From NCBI GenBank assembly GCA_012510515.1, contig JAAZHW010000029.1, positions 1-5,108 of the forward strand: a DNA stretch of 5,108 bases, in the 5' to 3' direction. The notes beneath the pieces were generated by a model. It saw nothing but the letters and a program-made list of their open reading frames with translations, searched no databases and was not told the origin of the DNA. Positions within the stretch are counted from its first letter, which is position 1. Each line of letters starts with the position of its first letter. Positions 4,200 to 5,108 of this stretch are shown in pieces. This DNA comes from Parcubacteria group bacterium. Its GTDB lineage: Bacteria > Patescibacteriota > Minisyncoccia > UBA6257 > JAAZHW01. Made by a program: the position numbers and the translations under genes.

Positions 4200-4891
4200 G
4201 TAATATATTCCACACTTGAACGATATAAATCGCTTGCTACTATTGGATAATTAATATTGGTAAGATCATCATCGGTATTAACAATAGCAATAACGGGAAC
4301 ATTTGTCTTTTTTGCTTCTTTGATTGCTATTTGATGAATGTGACCACCAACGACAAAAATAGCATCCGGTAGTTTATTAAAATCTTTTACTCCCCCAAAT
4401 AATATTTCTAAATCCTCCAATTCTTTTTTAAATTTTAATTGCTCTTTTTTTGTATATTTTTCTAATTCACCAGTAGCATTTTTTTGAATTAAATCATTAT
4501 AATAATTTATTCTTTTAGAAATGATGGAAAAATTTGTTAATAATCCCCCAACCCAACGATTAATTACATAAGGATTATTGGTTTTTTTAGCTGCCTCATA
4601 AGTAATATCGTTGGTGGCTGGATTGGTATTAACAAAAAGAATAGTTTTTTGATTGTTTATTAATAATTGAAAAAAATCTTTTGCTTTTTTAAGCATTTCG
4701 TATGTTTTTTCTAAATCAATAATAGTTTGACTATTTTTAATACCAACAATATAAGGTTTCATTTTGGGATGAAGGCGAGAAGCGCTTTTGCCAAAACAAA
4801 GCTTTGCTTCCACCATTTCTTTTAAAAATTTTTCCTTATTTAAATCAATATTTTCTTCCTGAAGTATCGATGAAATGTTTTGTTCACTCAT
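4181..4891 (-). CDS. rpsB: 30S ribosomal protein S2
   Basis: S2 binds the head-body junction of the 30S subunit and is needed for S1 recruitment and initiation. From the ATG at 4891 the protein is 236 residues, close to the usual 230-260. Signatures: HPKMKPYIVGIKNSQTIIDLEKT (41-63), the helical middle with NRWVGGLLTNFSIISKRI (111-128), and the C-terminal Rossmann-like part LPDAIFVVGGHIHQIAIKEA (174-193) with NVPVIAIVNTDDD (197-209) and NYPIVASDLYRSSVEYI (214-230). The common AGVHFGH motif is replaced by AKLCFGK (29-35), a divergence within the family. A longer frame from GTG at 4900 adds only MII and is less likely. The ATG has no Shine-Dalgarno sequence, and a -10-like TAGAAT is so close that the message may be nearly leaderless. 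It heads the rpsB-tsf operon. Confidence 0.97.
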   Translation of the reverse strand: MSEQNISSILQEENIDLNKEKFLKEMVEAKLCFGKSASRLHPKMKPYIVGIKNSQTIIDLEKTYEMLKKAKDFFQLLINNQKTILFVNTNPATNDITYEAAKKTNNPYVINRWVGGLLTNFSIISKRINYYNDLIQKNATGELEKYTKKEQLKFKKELEDLEILFGGVKDFNKLPDAIFVVGGHIHQIAIKEAKKTNVPVIAIVNTDDDLTNINYPIVASDLYRSSVEYITNFLIN

Positions 4892-4900
4892 AATAATCAC

Positions 4901-4928
4901 ATTCTATTAAAAATTTAAAAAAAAGCAA
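4901..4928 (-). promoter_or_regulatory. Candidate promoter of the rpsB-tsf operon
   Basis: On the minus strand TAGAAT (4901-4906, 5 of 6 matches to TATAAT) is preceded after 16 bp by a weak TTGCTT (4923-4928). The start site would fall near 4894, only a few bases before the rpsB ATG at 4891, which would give an almost leaderless mRNA. The remaining upstream DNA (4929-5050) shows no ORF and no leader fold that I can recognise as an S2 autoregulatory RNA. Confidence 0.35.
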
Positions 4929-5051
4929 TACTATTTCAATTGTCATCTTTTGAACTGAAACCTATCTATCAGTAAAAAGACACTGGTCGAAAAATCCCTT
5001 GGTTTTTAGTAATTGAAAATTAATTATTAATAAGCGACTATCATTACTGTG

Positions 5052-5106
5052 CGTGGGATCCTTCACTGCGTTCAGGATGACTGTTGTTTTTTTAGTGTCA
5101 TCCTGA
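5052..5106. repeat. Dispersed-repeat type sequence in inverted pair
   Basis: TCAGGATGAC (5072-5081) is complementary to GTCATCCTGA (5097-5106) across a 15-base, T-rich spacer. On the minus strand the left arm continues as GTCATCCTGAACGCAGTGAA then GGATCCCACGCAC, a wording I know as a very common intergenic repeat family in diverse bacterial genomes (TCATCCTGA...GAAGGATC). The right arm would be the start of a second copy in the opposite orientation, cut by the window end. It has higher GC than its surroundings and does not code. Confidence 0.55.
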
Positions 5107-5108
5107 GA

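Noticed and set aside
4898..4900. GTG at 4900 as rpsB start
   Set aside because: It adds only three residues (MII) before an ATG at 4891 and overlaps the proposed -10 and start-site area; the ATG is the simpler start.

Overview
The window looks like a piece of an AT-rich bacterial chromosome, most likely from a Candidate Phyla Radiation (Patescibacteria/Parcubacteria-like) organism. That placement is an inference. It rests on very compact gene packing, starts without Shine-Dalgarno sequences, short and divergent S2 and EF-Ts proteins, TAA as the stop of every intact gene whose end is visible, and an exported protein whose mature N-terminus reads AWWNPLSWF, a motif I associate with that group. 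All genes lie on the minus strand, so transcription runs from high to low coordinates.

Right part (about 2703-4891), the translation block: rpsB (ribosomal protein S2), then tsf (EF-Ts), then a small membrane-anchored, coiled-coil-like protein of unknown function, then tRNA-Thr(UGU) and tRNA-Tyr(GUA). tRNA-Tyr has its own good promoter and a possible terminator. Protein-coding DNA here is very AT-rich (17-32% GC in the lines I counted). Upstream of rpsB, at the window edge, is an inverted pair of a dispersed-repeat type sequence.

Middle part (about 678-2530), a restriction-modification module just past the 3' end of tRNA-Tyr: a C-protein-like XRE regulator, a beta-class DNA methyltransferase (9 bp later) and a winged-helix plus HNH nuclease (1 bp later). 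It has a higher GC content (33-42% in sampled lines). The regulator carries one in-frame TAA, although the reading frame on both sides of it is well preserved, so it is either a very recent pseudogene or a sequence error. Upstream lie two tandem 9-mers, one of which matches the ACT-N3-AGT core of C-protein operators. Five bases after the nuclease stop is a headless fragment resembling the N-terminus of an SDH/Clp-fold serine proteinase, which runs into a GC-rich palindromic repeat.

Left part (1-540): a second small XRE regulator, intact, whose promoter overlaps a perfect 15-bp palindrome. It is followed 5 bp later by a partial gene for a secreted coiled-coil protein that leaves the window.

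Most noteworthy: (1) the nonsense-broken regulator of an otherwise intact restriction-modification operon; (2) the methyltransferase/nuclease pair itself, whose DNA target cannot be read from the sequence; (3) the operator-like sites in front of both XRE genes; (4) the compositional switch at tRNA-Tyr, suggesting an acquired island; (5) a recurring AATAATATG start context in place of ribosome binding sites. I see no CRISPR array, no transposase and no rRNA.
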